A model generated the notes under the pieces. That model searched no databases. It was given only the letters and a program-made list of their open reading frames with translations, and was not told where the DNA came from. Below are positions 1 to 10,600 of a stretch of 64,000 bases of DNA, piece by piece. Origin of the DNA: Gammaproteobacteria bacterium (GTDB lineage: Bacteria > Pseudomonadota > Gammaproteobacteria > Steroidobacterales > Rariloculaceae); contig DASVDR010000028.1 of NCBI GenBank assembly GCA_036381015.1, positions 34,619-98,618 on the forward strand, in the 5' to 3' direction. The position numbers and the translations under genes were made by a program. Every line of letters starts with the position of its first letter. Position 1 is the stretch's first letter.

Positions 1-477
1 AAGGCCACTCTCGAGATTCACGACAGCCTCGAAGGCGTGGCAGGCGAGGGGCATGCGGTGAAGGCCGCGAATTTCGTCGCGGTCCTGGTTCAAATCGCGC
101 TCATCGACATCGTGTTCTCGCTCGATTCCGTGATCACGGCCGTCGGCATGGCCGAGGACGTGGCCGTGATGATCATCGCGATCGTGGCCGCGGTCGGCGT
201 CATGATGTTCGCGGCGGGCGCGATCGGCCGCTTCGTGGACGCGCACCCCACCGTGAAGATGCTCGCGCTGAGCTTCCTCGTGCTGATCGGCGTCGTGCTG
301 ATCGCGGAAGGCATCGATTTCCACATCCCGAAGGGTTACATCTACTTCGCGATGTTCTTCTCGGTCGTGGTGGAGATGCTGAACCTGAGGTTGCGCCGGC
401 GGGAGCGGCGGCCGGTCCAGCTGCACAAGCGCCCGCCGACGATAGCGGAGGACGTCGCCGAGCGGACGGCGAAGTGA
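1..477 (+). CDS. TerC-family membrane protein, C-terminal part (5' end outside window)
   Basis: The frame is open at base 1, so only about 158 C-terminal residues are visible. They match the end of a TerC-type polytopic inner-membrane protein, a family linked to metal-ion (often manganese) export and tellurite resistance. The family signature ALIDIVFSLDSV lies at visible residues 33-44, with acidic residues inside a membrane helix; three more hydrophobic segments follow (IIAIVAAVGVMMFAAG, MLALSFLVLIGVVLIAEGI, IYFAMFFSVVVEML), then a basic tail. A GTG at base 37 is not the start because the conserved protein begins upstream. The substrate cannot be told from sequence. The next gene-like feature is a convergent tRNA. 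Confidence 0.85.
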   Translation, partial: KATLEIHDSLEGVAGEGHAVKAANFVAVLVQIALIDIVFSLDSVITAVGMAEDVAVMIIAIVAAVGVMMFAAGAIGRFVDAHPTVKMLALSFLVLIGVVLIAEGIDFHIPKGYIYFAMFFSVVVEMLNLRLRRRERRPVQLHKRPPTIAEDVAERTAK

Positions 478-545
478 CCTTGCTCGGGCGCGGGAGCAGC
501 CGACGGGGCCGACCCGTTCGAGAGAACGACCGGCGCTCGGGGCGA

Positions 546-632
546 TGGTGCCGGGAGTCGGGATCGAACCGACACGGGTTTTACCCCACTGGATTTTGAG
601 TCCAGCGCGTCTACCAGTTCCGCCATCCCGGC
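546..632 (-). tRNA. tRNA-Leu, anticodon CAA
   Basis: Read on the minus strand the sequence folds as a class II tRNA. The acceptor stem is GCCGGGA/TCCCGGC with discriminator A and an encoded CCA end. The D-arm region is GCGGAACTGGTAGACGC. The anticodon stem GCTGGA/TCCAGT encloses loop CTCAAAA, giving anticodon CAA, which reads UUG leucine. A long variable arm (GGGGTAAAACCC) is as expected for tRNA-Leu, and the T arm is GTCGG-TTCGATC-CCGAC. It lies alone between the TerC gene and queA. Confidence 0.97.
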
Positions 633-711
633 CGCGGGGCGCGCATAAGGATACAACAGCGCGGCGTCCGCGCCGCAAAGCGAAGCGCCGCAAGGCTAGA
701 ATGCGGCCCCG

Positions 712-3085
<2,374 letters not shown>

Positions 3086-3255
3086 GCGGCGCCTCTCGGA
3101 CTCCAGGAGCCTGTCCGGGCAGGCTCCGAGCCGCCCGCTGCCGGCTCGCCGGCCCGAGGCCGCCCCAGGTCCTCCTGTCCGACCCGCCGGCGGGCTATGT
3201 CATAATGCTGCCCTTTCCGCCGGCCGCCGCGCCGGCGCAGCCCGGTAGGACGAGA

Positions 3256-3600
3256 ATGGAATTTCTGACGAGCTTCTTCATCGAGAGCGCGTGGGCGCAA
3301 ACGCAAGGCCAGGCCGCCCAGCCCGATCCGCTGATAAGCTTCCTGCCGCTGCTCCTGATCATCGTCGTGTTCTACTTCCTGCTGATCCGGCCGCAGAGCA
3401 AGCGCCAAAAGGAGCATCGCCAGATGATCGAGGCGCTCGGGAGCGGCGACGAGGTCGTCACCGGCGGAGGCCTGCTCGGCAAAATCAAGGAGGTCGGCGA
3501 GCAGTACGTCACCGTCGAGTTCGCCGACAACGTCACGATGAAGGTGCAGAAGAACACGATCAGCGCCGTGCTTCCCAAGGGCACGATCAAGAATGCTTGA
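3256..3600 (+). CDS. yajC: Sec translocon accessory subunit YajC
   Basis: This 114-residue single-span inner-membrane protein associates with SecDF in the holotranslocon. Seen: a short N-terminal region, one membrane helix at about residues 27-45 (FLPLLLIIVVFYFLLIRP), then the family pattern RPQSKRQKEHRQMIEALG and GDEVVTGGGLLGKI, ending in a small cytoplasmic domain. The frame is open further upstream, but ATG 3256 gives the family-like start, preceded by AGGACGAG. It sits between tgt and secD, the classic order. A CATAAT hexamer at 3201-3206 may be part of a promoter, with no convincing -35. Confidence 0.95.
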   Translation: MEFLTSFFIESAWAQTQGQAAQPDPLISFLPLLLIIVVFYFLLIRPQSKRQKEHRQMIEALGSGDEVVTGGGLLGKIKEVGEQYVTVEFADNVTMKVQKNTISAVLPKGTIKNA

Positions 3601-3616
3601 GCTGCAGTAGCCGACC

Positions 3617-5554
3617 ATGAACCGCTATCCCATGTGGGTCAACGTGCTGGTGCTCGTCGTTACCCTGGCGAGCGTGCTGTTGGCGCTGCCGAATTTCTTC
3701 GGTGACGATCCGGCGTTGCACGTGTCCCGGCCCGACGGCGCGCCCGTGCAGGCCGCAAGGCTCGACGAGATTCGCATGAAGCTCGAGAGCGCCGACATCG
3801 ACACGCTGTCCACGGAGATCGACGATTCGGGCGCCGCGCTGATTCGCTTCCCGACGGTCGCGGAGCAGCTTCGGGCGAACGACATCCTGCAGGAAGCCTT
3901 TCCCGACAACGTGATCGCGCTGACCCTCGCGGCGCGTACGCCGGCCTGGCTCGCGGCGATCGGGCTGAAGCCCATGGCGCTCGGGCTCGATCTTCGCGGC
4001 GGCGTGCATTTCCTCTATCAAGTGGACGTCGATGCGGCCGTGGAGCAGCTGCTCGAGGCATATCAATCGGATCTCCGCACGCAGCTCCGCGAAGCCGGCA
4101 TACGCAACCAGGTGAGCGTCACCGGCAGGGGGCTGTCCGTCGCGCTCCAGGACGCGGCCGACCTCGACCGCGCCGAGCAAATCATCCGCACTCTCGACGA
4201 TACCGGTCAGGTGACGCTTGCCGACCGCCTGATCGTCGAGCGCACGCAGATCAACGGCCGGCCCGGGTTCCGCGTAACGCCGACGGAAGAGCTGGTCCGC
4301 GAGCGGCAGGGGTTCGCGATCGAGCAGAACATCGTCACGCTGCGCAACCGCATCGACGAGCTCGGCGTCGCCGAGCCGATCGTGCAGCGGCAGGGCCTGG
4401 ATCGCATTCTGGTCGAGCTTCCCGGCATCCAAGACCCGTCGCAGGCCGAGCGCGTGCTCGGTGCCACCGCCACGCTCGAGTTCCGGCTCGTCGACACGAC
4501 GAACGACGTTTTCACGGCTGCACGGGAGGGGCGCGCGCCGATCGGCTCGGAGCTTTTGCCGTGCGCTGACCAAATCGCCGACTCCCCCTACTGCGCACCT
4601 GGAGAGGGGGGGCGGATGACGCTGCTCCGCCGCGAGGTGATCGTGTCGGGCGACCAGCTCGTGGATGCGATCTCGACGTACTCTCAGGGCCAGCCCGCGG
4701 TGAGCGTGCGCCTGAGCTCGCAAGGCGGCCGGCGCATGCTCGAGACGACCCAGGAGAACCTGAACCGGCCAATGGCCGTGCTGCTGGTCGAGGAGACGCC
4801 GGAGATCGTCGTGCGCGGCGGGGAGGAGGTGATCCGCACCACGACCGAGGAGCGGGTCATCAGCATCGCCACGATTCGCGGCGTCTTCTCCACCAACTTC
4901 GAGATCACCGGGCTCACGCCGTTCGAGGCCCAGGATCTCGCGCTGCTGCTTCGCTCCGGGGCGCTGGCCACGCCGATCTTCAAGGTCCAGGAGCGAACCA
5001 TCGGGCCGAGCCTCGGGCAGGACAACATCGAGCGGGGCCGCAACGCCGTCATCGTCGGCTTCCTGCTCGTCGTCGGCTTCATGATCCTGATCTATCGGGT
5101 CTTCGGCGTGATCGCGGACATCGCGCTGCTCATGAACCTCGTCATGCTCGTCGCCCTGATGTCGCTGCTCCAGGCCACGCTGACGTTGCCCGGCATCGCG
5201 GGCATCGTGCTGACGCTCGGCATGGCGGTCGACGCGAACGTGCTCATCAACGAGCGCATTCGCGAGGAGCTGAAGAACGGCAACTCTCCGCAGGCGAGCA
5301 TTCGCGCGGGGTACGAAAAGGCCTTCTCGAGCATCGCCGACGGCAACATCACGACGCTGATCGCGGGCATCGTGCTGTTCGCGTTCGGCACGGGCCCGAT
5401 CAAAGGCTTCGCCGTCACGCTGTCGCTCGGCATCGTCACGTCGATGTTCACGGCGATCGTCGGCACGCGAGTGATCGTGAATTTGATTTACGGCCGGCGC
5501 ACGCAGGTCAAGCGCCTGCCGATCGGCATCGGTGCTCCCCATGCAGCTACTTGA
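3617..5554 (+). CDS. secD: Protein translocase subunit SecD
   Basis: SecD works with SecF as a proton-driven RND-type factor pulling exported proteins through SecYEG. The 645-residue protein has an N-terminal membrane helix (VNVLVLVVTLASVLLALPNFF), the conserved LGLDLRGGVHFLYQVD near residue 120, a large periplasmic domain, and a C-terminal block of helices. That block includes LRSGALATPIFKVQERTIGPSLGQD near 440, LTLGMAVDANVLINERIREE near 533 and FAFGTGPIKGFAVTLSLGI near 595. It starts 16 bases after yajC and its 3' end overlaps the secF start region, so yajC-secD-secF form one transcription unit. Confidence 0.98.
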   Translation: MNRYPMWVNVLVLVVTLASVLLALPNFFGDDPALHVSRPDGAPVQAARLDEIRMKLESADIDTLSTEIDDSGAALIRFPTVAEQLRANDILQEAFPDNVIALTLAARTPAWLAAIGLKPMALGLDLRGGVHFLYQVDVDAAVEQLLEAYQSDLRTQLREAGIRNQVSVTGRGLSVALQDAADLDRAEQIIRTLDDTGQVTLADRLIVERTQINGRPGFRVTPTEELVRERQGFAIEQNIVTLRNRIDELGVAEPIVQRQGLDRILVELPGIQDPSQAERVLGATATLEFRLVDTTNDVFTAAREGRAPIGSELLPCADQIADSPYCAPGEGGRMTLLRREVIVSGDQLVDAISTYSQGQPAVSVRLSSQGGRRMLETTQENLNRPMAVLLVEETPEIVVRGGEEVIRTTTEERVISIATIRGVFSTNFEITGLTPFEAQDLALLLRSGALATPIFKVQERTIGPSLGQDNIERGRNAVIVGFLLVVGFMILIYRVFGVIADIALLMNLVMLVALMSLLQATLTLPGIAGIVLTLGMAVDANVLINERIREELKNGNSPQASIRAGYEKAFSSIADGNITTLIAGIVLFAFGTGPIKGFAVTLSLGIVTSMFTAIVGTRVIVNLIYGRRTQVKRLPIGIGAPHAAT

Positions 5555-6473
5555 CAAGGTCCCGACTATCGACTGGGTCCGGCACATGCGCCCGGCCCTC
5601 GTGCTTTCGGCGATCGTCGTGGCGACCTCCGTCGGCTCCCTCGTCGTCCGAGGGCTGAACTTCGGGCTCGACTTCACCGGCGGCGTGCTGCTCGAGGTGT
5701 CCTACGGGGGCCCGGTCGAGCTCGACGAGGTGCGCGCCACGCTCGAGGAGGCGGGCTACACCGACACGCAAGTGCAGACCTTCGGCACGGCGTCGGACGT
5801 GCTGATCCGGCTGCCTCCGGTGGAGAATGCCGAGGAGAGCACGCAGCTCGGCAACGCGGTGATGAGCGCTCTGCGGGCCAAGGATTCGTCGGTTCAGCTG
5901 CGGCGCAACGAGTTCATCGGTCCGCAGGTCGGAGAGGATCTGGCCGAGCAGGGCGCGCTCGCGATGCTATTCGCCGCGATCATGATCTTCGCCTACGTCA
6001 TGCTCCGCTTCCGCTGGAAGTTCTCGGTCGGAGCGATCGCCGCGCTCGTGCACGACATCGTCATCACGGTCGGCTTCTTCTCGTGGTTCGGCCTCACGGT
6101 CGACCTTTCCGCGCTCGCGGCGATCCTCGCGGTGATCGGCTACTCGCTGAACGACACCGTCGTCATCTACGACCGCATCCGCGAGAACTTCCGCGCAATG
6201 CGCCGCAGCACGACGGCCGAGATCGTGAATGCGTCGCTGAACCAGACGTTGGCGCGAACGTTGATCACGGGCCCCACCTCGCTGCTCGTGCTGTTCGCGC
6301 TTCTCTTCCTCGGCGGAGAGACCCTCTACGCCTTCTCGATTGCGTTGATCGTCGGCATTCTGGTGGGCACGTACTCGTCGATCTACATCGGCGGCGCGTC
6401 GGTCCTCCACCTGAACGTCACCCCGGCCGACATGCTGCCGCCGAAGCGCGAGGAGGTCGACGCGCTGCCGTAG
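5541..6473 (+). CDS. secF: Protein translocase subunit SecF
   Basis: This 310-residue partner of SecD has an N-terminal helix, FGLDFTGGVLLEVSYGG near residue 36, a periplasmic domain, then five helices including FVGPQVGE-like FIGPQVGEDLAEQGALAM near 125 and AVIGYSLNDTVVIYDRIREN near 195. ATG 5541 (MQLLDKVPTIDW) fits the family better than an in-frame GTG nine bases upstream. Either start lies inside the end of secD, implying translational coupling. The gene is followed by a palindromic repeat that can act as a bidirectional terminator with convergent suhB. Confidence 0.97.
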   Translation: MQLLDKVPTIDWVRHMRPALVLSAIVVATSVGSLVVRGLNFGLDFTGGVLLEVSYGGPVELDEVRATLEEAGYTDTQVQTFGTASDVLIRLPPVENAEESTQLGNAVMSALRAKDSSVQLRRNEFIGPQVGEDLAEQGALAMLFAAIMIFAYVMLRFRWKFSVGAIAALVHDIVITVGFFSWFGLTVDLSALAAILAVIGYSLNDTVVIYDRIRENFRAMRRSTTAEIVNASLNQTLARTLITGPTSLLVLFALLFLGGETLYAFSIALIVGILVGTYSSIYIGGASVLHLNVTPADMLPPKREEVDALP

Positions 6474-6483
6474 GTCCTTACTG

Positions 6484-6507
6484 AAAAAGGGTGTCTGACA
6501 CCTTTTT
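6484..6507. terminator. Palindromic GGTGTCTGACACC repeat between secF and suhB
   Basis: A run of A, an imperfect hairpin (GGGTGTC-TGACACC) and a run of T lie between the convergent stops of secF and suhB. The A/T flanks let it work as an intrinsic terminator on both strands. Two more copies of the same core lie between guaB and guaA at 22461-22512, so it is also a dispersed repeat. Confidence 0.6.
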
Positions 6508-6516
6508 CCCGTCTGA

Positions 6517-7311
6517 CTACTCGATATCCCGGGCGTGCGGCGCGAGGAGCTTCGAGAGCGCCGCGTAGACCTTCGGGTTGCCGGCGACGACGTGACCGGT
6601 CTCGAGGTAGCGGTCGGTGCCGCGGAAGTCGCTGATGCGGCCGCCGGCTTCGCGGATCAGCAACGCGCCGGCCGCGATGTCCCATTTGCTCAGGCCGAGC
6701 TCCCAGAAGCCGTCCACCCGGCCCGCGGCGACGTAGCAGAGATCGAGCGCCGCCGCGCCGGGGCGCCGGACGCCGGAGGTCTCGATCATCACCGCGCGCA
6801 GCATCTCGAGGTAGCGGTCGACGTAAACCAGATTCCCGCGGAATGGGAAGCCGGTGGCGATCAAGCTGCCGGACAGCTGCTGCCGCTTGCTCACTCGGAT
6901 GCGCCGCCCGTCGAGCTGCGCGCCTTCGCCGCGCGTCGCCGTGAAAATCTCCTGGCGCATCGGATCGTAGACGACGGCGTGCTGGAGCTCGTTGCGGTGC
7001 ATGATCGCGATCGAGACGGCGAACACCGGAAAGCCGTGCAGGTAGTTCGTCGTGCCGTCGAGGGGATCGATGATCCACGTGAACTCGTGCTCGCCTTCGG
7101 CTCCCCGTTCCTCGGCGAGGATCGCGTGATCCGGGTAATGATCGCGAATCACGTCGATGATCGCTTCCTCCGCCATCAGATCCACCTGCGTCACGTAGTC
7201 GTGGCGGCCCTTGTCCGTGATTTGCAGCGCGTCGAGCTGATTCCATTGGCGGATCATCACCTCGCCCGCTCGCCGTGCGGCGCGTATGCCGATGTTGACC
7301 ATGCCGTGCAT
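6517..7311 (-). CDS. suhB: Inositol-1-monophosphatase / SuhB family
   Basis: This 264-residue Mg2+-dependent phosphatase is of the inositol monophosphatase family; in E. coli SuhB also joins rRNA antitermination complexes. Metal-site motifs are intact: AEERGAEGEHEFTWIIDPLDGTTNY (Glu, then DPLDGT) around residues 67-90 and WELGLSKWDIAAGALLIREAGG with the distal Asp near 210. The start is set at ATG 7311 (MHGMVNIGIRAARRAG), which aligns with E. coli MHPMLNIAVRAARKAG; the frame is open 22 codons further but that part is not family-like. It is transcribed divergently from trmJ, as in E. coli. Confidence 0.95.
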   Translation of the reverse strand: MHGMVNIGIRAARRAGEVMIRQWNQLDALQITDKGRHDYVTQVDLMAEEAIIDVIRDHYPDHAILAEERGAEGEHEFTWIIDPLDGTTNYLHGFPVFAVSIAIMHRNELQHAVVYDPMRQEIFTATRGEGAQLDGRRIRVSKRQQLSGSLIATGFPFRGNLVYVDRYLEMLRAVMIETSGVRRPGAAALDLCYVAAGRVDGFWELGLSKWDIAAGALLIREAGGRISDFRGTDRYLETGHVVAGNPKVYAALSKLLAPHARDIE

Positions 7312-7379
7312 TTCGGGGCGCAGCGTAGAATAGTCGGGCGTCGGTGACAAATCGTCGGGCGTATCGAGTCGCGACACTC

Positions 7380-8132
7380 ATGCAAATTCCGGTCCGCATC
7401 GTTCTGGTCGAAACTTCCCATCCCGGCAACATCGGCGCGAGCGCGCGTGCGATGAAGACGATGGGCCTGACCGACCTCGCGCTCGTCCGGCCGAAGACGT
7501 TCCCGAGCGAGGAGGCCGACGCCCGCGCGTCCGGCGCCGCGGACGTGCTCGCGCGTGCGCGCGTGTTCGACTCGCTCGTCGACGCGCTCGCCGACTGCGG
7601 ATTCGTTGCCGGCGCGAGCGCGCGCTCGCGCTCCGTGGAGTGGCCGAGCGCCGATCCGCGCGAATGCGCGAAGAGCGTCTGGCAGGCCGTCGACGACGGC
7701 GCGCGCGCGGCGATCGTGTTCGGGCCGGAGCGGTCGGGGCTGACGAACGAGCAGCTCGCACGCTGCGGGCAGCTGGTGCACATTCCGACGGCCCCGGGGT
7801 TCGGATCGCTGAACCTCGCGATGGCCGTGCAGGTGCTGTGCTACGAGCTGCGGATGGCCCGCTTGCGGCCGGACCGGCACGACGGTGCGCGGGCCGCACC
7901 GAGGCACGAGCCGCTTGCCACGGCGGCGGAGCTCGACGGCTTTCACGAGCATCTGGAACGCGTGCTGATCCAGGCAGGATTCCTGCGCTCGGATCATCCG
8001 CACCAGTTGAAGCTCAAGCTTCGCCGCATCTTCCAGCGCGCGGCCCTCGACCGAAACGAGGTCAACATTCTGCGCGGCGTGCTCACGGCGCTCGATCCGG
8101 CGAGGCGCTCGGCGCGCGGGGAGGACGGATGA
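7380..8132 (+). CDS. trmJ: tRNA (cytidine/uridine-2'-O-)-methyltransferase TrmJ
   Basis: This SPOUT-class enzyme methylates the 2'-OH of nucleotide 32 in several tRNAs using SAM. The 250-residue protein shows VLVETSHPGNIGASARAMKTMGL at the N terminus, IVFGPERSGLTNEQL near residue 117 and IPTAPGFGSLNLAMAVQVL near 140, the trefoil-knot SAM site, then a helical C-terminal extension. ATG 7380 (MQIPVRIVLVET) is used; the 68 bases to the suhB start must hold both divergent promoters. Its stop overlaps the iscS start in an ATGA junction. In E. coli trmJ also precedes the isc operon. Confidence 0.95.
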   Translation: MQIPVRIVLVETSHPGNIGASARAMKTMGLTDLALVRPKTFPSEEADARASGAADVLARARVFDSLVDALADCGFVAGASARSRSVEWPSADPRECAKSVWQAVDDGARAAIVFGPERSGLTNEQLARCGQLVHIPTAPGFGSLNLAMAVQVLCYELRMARLRPDRHDGARAAPRHEPLATAAELDGFHEHLERVLIQAGFLRSDHPHQLKLKLRRIFQRAALDRNEVNILRGVLTALDPARRSARGEDG

Positions 8133-9298
8133 CGCGGCGGGCGATCTATCTCGACTACGCGGCCACGAGCCCGGTCGATCCGCGGGTCGCGGCCGAGATG
8201 AGCCGCTGCCTCACGGCGGACGGGACGTTCGCGAACCCCTCCTCGGCTCACCTGATGGGCGCCGAGGCGCGCCGCCTCGTCGACCGGGCGCGAACGACGA
8301 TCGCGGCGCGGATCGGCGGCGAGGCGGAAGGTATCGTGTTCACGTCGGGCGCGACCGAGGCGAACAACCTCGCGCTGCGCGGCGTCCTCGCCGCCGCGCC
8401 GGACGGCGCTCGACATCTCGTCACGACGCGCATCGAGCACAAGTCGGTCCTCGACACGGCCGCGGCGCTCGAGGCCGCGGGCTTCGACGTGACCTACGTC
8501 CCGTGCGGCGCGGACGGCGTCGTTTCGGCGGAGCGGATCGCGGCCGCGCTCCGGCCCGACACCGCCCTCGTGTCCGTGATGCACGTGAACAACGAGACCG
8601 GCGCGATTCAGCCGATCCTCGAGATCGCGGGCGTCTGCAAGGCGCACGGCGTGCCGTTTCATGTCGACGCCGCGCAGAGCGTCGGCAAGGTGCCGCTCGA
8701 CGTGGGCCGCAGCGGCATCGGCTTCTGCTCGCTCACCGCGCACAAGGTGTGCGGCCCGAAGGGCATCGGCGCGCTGTACGTCCGGCCGGGCTCGAGCATC
8801 GAGCCGTTGCTGCACGGCGGCGAGCAGCAGGGGGGGCTGCGCCCGGGAACCCTGCCCACGCACCAGATCGTCGGCATGGCACACGCCTACGCGCTCGCCG
8901 ATCCGGCCGACGAAGGACCGCGGCTCGCGGCGCTGCGGGACGAGCTGCGGGCGCTCCTCGAGGGAATAGAGGGCGCGCGGGTCAACGGCGATCCCGCCCG
9001 AGCGGCGCCCCACATTCTGAGCGTCGCGTTCCCCGGCGTGGACGGCGAGAGCCTGCGCTTCGCGATCCGCGAGATCGCGGTCTCCGCGGGCTCCGCATGC
9101 ATGGCCGACAGCCCGGAGCCTTCGCACGTGCTCAAAGCGATGGGCCTCGGAGATGCCGCCGCGGGCAGCTCCATCCGCTTCAGCGTCGGGCGGTTCACGA
9201 CGCCGGAAGAGATCCGGACGGCCGCGGCGCGCGTCGCGGAGGAGGCGACCCGGCTGCGCCGCCTCGCGCGTTCCGCCCCGGCCTGGTGCCGAGCTTGA
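8129..9298 (+). CDS. iscS: Cysteine desulfurase (IscS type)
   Basis: This PLP enzyme takes sulfur from cysteine for Fe-S cluster and tRNA thiolation. The 389 residues include IYLDYAATSPVDPRV at the start, FTSGATEANNLALRG near 70, HVDAAQSVGKVPLD near 178, the PLP lysine in SLTAHKVCGPKGIGALY near 203, GGEQQGGLRPGTLP near 230, and the catalytic cysteine in SAGSACMADSPEPSHVLKAMG near 320. ATG 8129 overlaps the trmJ stop (ATGA). No iscR gene lies between trmJ and iscS, unlike E. coli, so the usual Fe-S feedback repressor is absent from this locus. An IscU-like protein and IscA follow. Confidence 0.95.
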   Translation: MTRRAIYLDYAATSPVDPRVAAEMSRCLTADGTFANPSSAHLMGAEARRLVDRARTTIAARIGGEAEGIVFTSGATEANNLALRGVLAAAPDGARHLVTTRIEHKSVLDTAAALEAAGFDVTYVPCGADGVVSAERIAAALRPDTALVSVMHVNNETGAIQPILEIAGVCKAHGVPFHVDAAQSVGKVPLDVGRSGIGFCSLTAHKVCGPKGIGALYVRPGSSIEPLLHGGEQQGGLRPGTLPTHQIVGMAHAYALADPADEGPRLAALRDELRALLEGIEGARVNGDPARAAPHILSVAFPGVDGESLRFAIREIAVSAGSACMADSPEPSHVLKAMGLGDAAAGSSIRFSVGRFTTPEEIRTAAARVAEEATRLRRLARSAPAWCRA

Positions 9299-9349
9299 AC
9301 GGGCGCGCCCCACAGCTTGGTCCTTTTCGGCTAAACTACTGAGTCGGTT

Positions 9350-9745
9350 ATGGATTACGGGCCGGAGGTCGAGCGGCGCTTCGCATCGGCCGAAGGGCTT
9401 GCGGATCTCGTCCCGGAAGCGTCCGGCACGGTGGCTACGGGCGAGGCCGAGGATCGGACCCTGAACGTCTGGGTCCGCTTTCAGGTCCAAATGCTTCACG
9501 GCACGATTCGCGCCGTCCGGTTTCAGGTATACGGCTGCCCGCATACGATCGCGGCGGCGAGCTGGATCGCGGATCGGCTGCACGGCAAGCCGCCGGAGGC
9601 GTTGACGGAGGTGGATCTCCGGCGCCTCGAGCGCGAGCTCGATGTGCCCGTCGAGAAGCTCGGCAAGCTGCTTCGGATCGAGGACGCGCTCGCGGCTTGC
9701 GCGGAGAGGCTCGGCGTCTCCGGGCCGAGGTCGCCCGAACGGTAA
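9350..9745 (+). CDS. IscU/NifU-N-like scaffold protein lacking two of three cluster cysteines
   Basis: The 131-residue product aligns with IscU through [25 protein letters not shown] (E. coli FKTYGCGSAIASSS) and [19 protein letters not shown] (E. coli ELPPVKIHCSILAEDAI). Of the three IscU cysteines, only the middle one (about residue 61) is present. The first, normally in a GAPACGD-type motif, is replaced by VATGEAED, and the third, in HCS, by LGK. One extra Cys occurs near residue 118. Position between iscS and iscA supports an Fe-S role, but it cannot bind a cluster like classical IscU. It might be a sulfur-relay or regulatory partner of IscS; that is inference. No gene symbol is given for this reason. 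Confidence 0.8.
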   Translation: MDYGPEVERRFASAEGLADLVPEASGTVATGEAEDRTLNVWVRFQVQMLHGTIRAVRFQVYGCPHTIAAASWIADRLHGKPPEALTEVDLRRLERELDVPVEKLGKLLRIEDALAACAERLGVSGPRSPER

Positions 9746-9764
9746 AGATCGAAGGAATGACGGA

Positions 9765-10088
9765 ATGGCGGTGTCGTTGACGGAAAGCGCGGCCCGAAGG
9801 GTCAAGAGTTACCTGGAGCGCCGCGGGCACGGAGTCGGCTTGCGCATCGGAGTGAAACGCACCGGCTGCTCCGGCTGGGCGTATCAGATCGATTACGCCG
9901 ACGAGATCGACGCGAACGACGTCGTATTCGACGACGCCGGCGTCAAGGTCGTCGTCGACAGCAAGAGCCTCGCGCTGATCGACGGTACGGAAGTGGATTT
10001 CGTAAAGGACGGCCTGAACGAAGCCTTCAAGTTTCGCAACCCGAACGTCAAGGGCGAGTGCGGTTGCGGCGAAAGCTTCAGCGTCTGA
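9765..10088 (+). CDS. iscA: A-type iron-sulfur cluster carrier (IscA)
   Basis: This 107-residue HesB/IscA family protein delivers or carries Fe-S clusters. All three conserved cysteines are present: [12 protein letters not shown] near residue 35 and GECGCGESF near 99-101. The remainder ([15 protein letters not shown] at the start, [18 protein letters not shown] in the middle, [15 protein letters not shown] at the end) fits IscA rather than ErpA or SufA most closely, although the subtypes are hard to separate. ATG 9765 lies 19 bases after the preceding gene. hscB, hscA, fdx and iscX, which follow iscA in E. coli, are absent; ndk comes next. Confidence 0.92.
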   Translation: MAVSLTESAARRVKSYLERRGHGVGLRIGVKRTGCSGWAYQIDYADEIDANDVVFDDAGVKVVVDSKSLALIDGTEVDFVKDGLNEAFKFRNPNVKGECGCGESFSV

Positions 10089-10168
10089 AGGGCGACGCGC
10101 TGCGGGCCGTCGCCGCGCGCGGCCGGCGCGCGAAAGGGAAAAATCTCAGCCAACACTCAAGGTGAGCG

Positions 10169-10600
10169 ATGTCGATTGAGCGCACTCTGTCCATCATCAA
10201 GCCCGACGGCGTGGAAAAGAACCTGATCGGGGAAATTTATCGCCGTTTCGAGCAGGCCGGCCTGCGCATCATCGCCGCCCGGATGCTGCGGCTGCGGCAG
10301 GATCAGGCCGAAGGGTTCTACGCGGTGCACCGCGACCGCCCGTTCTTCAACGACCTCGTCCGGTACATGACCTCGGGGCCCGTCATGGTGCAAGTCCTGG
10401 AGGGCGAGGGCGCGATTCAGAAGAACCGCGAGCTGATGGGCGCCACGAACCCGGCGGACGCTGCGCCCGGCACCATTCGCGCGGACTTCGCGAAGTCCAT
10501 CGAGGAAAACGTCGTGCACGGGTCCGACGGGCCGGAGACGGCCGCGGCCGAGATCCGCTTCTTCTTCGGCGAGGCCGAGGTTTGCCCGCGCACGCGCTGA
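10169..10600 (+). CDS. ndk: Nucleoside diphosphate kinase
   Basis: Ndk moves the gamma phosphate of ATP to other (d)NDPs through a phosphohistidine. The 143-residue protein has [18 protein letters not shown] at the start, [21 protein letters not shown] near residue 60, [19 protein letters not shown] near 90 and the active-site histidine in [17 protein letters not shown] near 117. The ATG start has AAGGTGAG eight bases upstream. Its last codons overlap a TTG start of rlmN. It opens the conserved ndk-rlmN-pilF-rodZ-hisS-yfgM-bamB-der run. Confidence 0.98.
   Translation: MSIERTLSIIKPDGVEKNLIGEIYRRFEQAGLRIIAARMLRLRQDQAEGFYAVHRDRPFFNDLVRYMTSGPVMVQVLEGEGAIQKNRELMGATNPADAAPGTIRADFAKSIEENVVHGSDGPETAAAEIRFFFGEAEVCPRTR

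Noticed and set aside
37-39. GTG at base 37 as the start of the TerC gene
   Set aside because: The frame continues to base 1 and the visible part lacks the family's N-terminal half, so the gene is truncated by the window edge.
3587-5677. A 696-codon minus-strand open frame opposite secD
   Set aside because: High GC suppresses stop codons in antisense frames; its composition (long runs of Arg, Asp, Gln) fits no family, while secD is clear on the plus strand.
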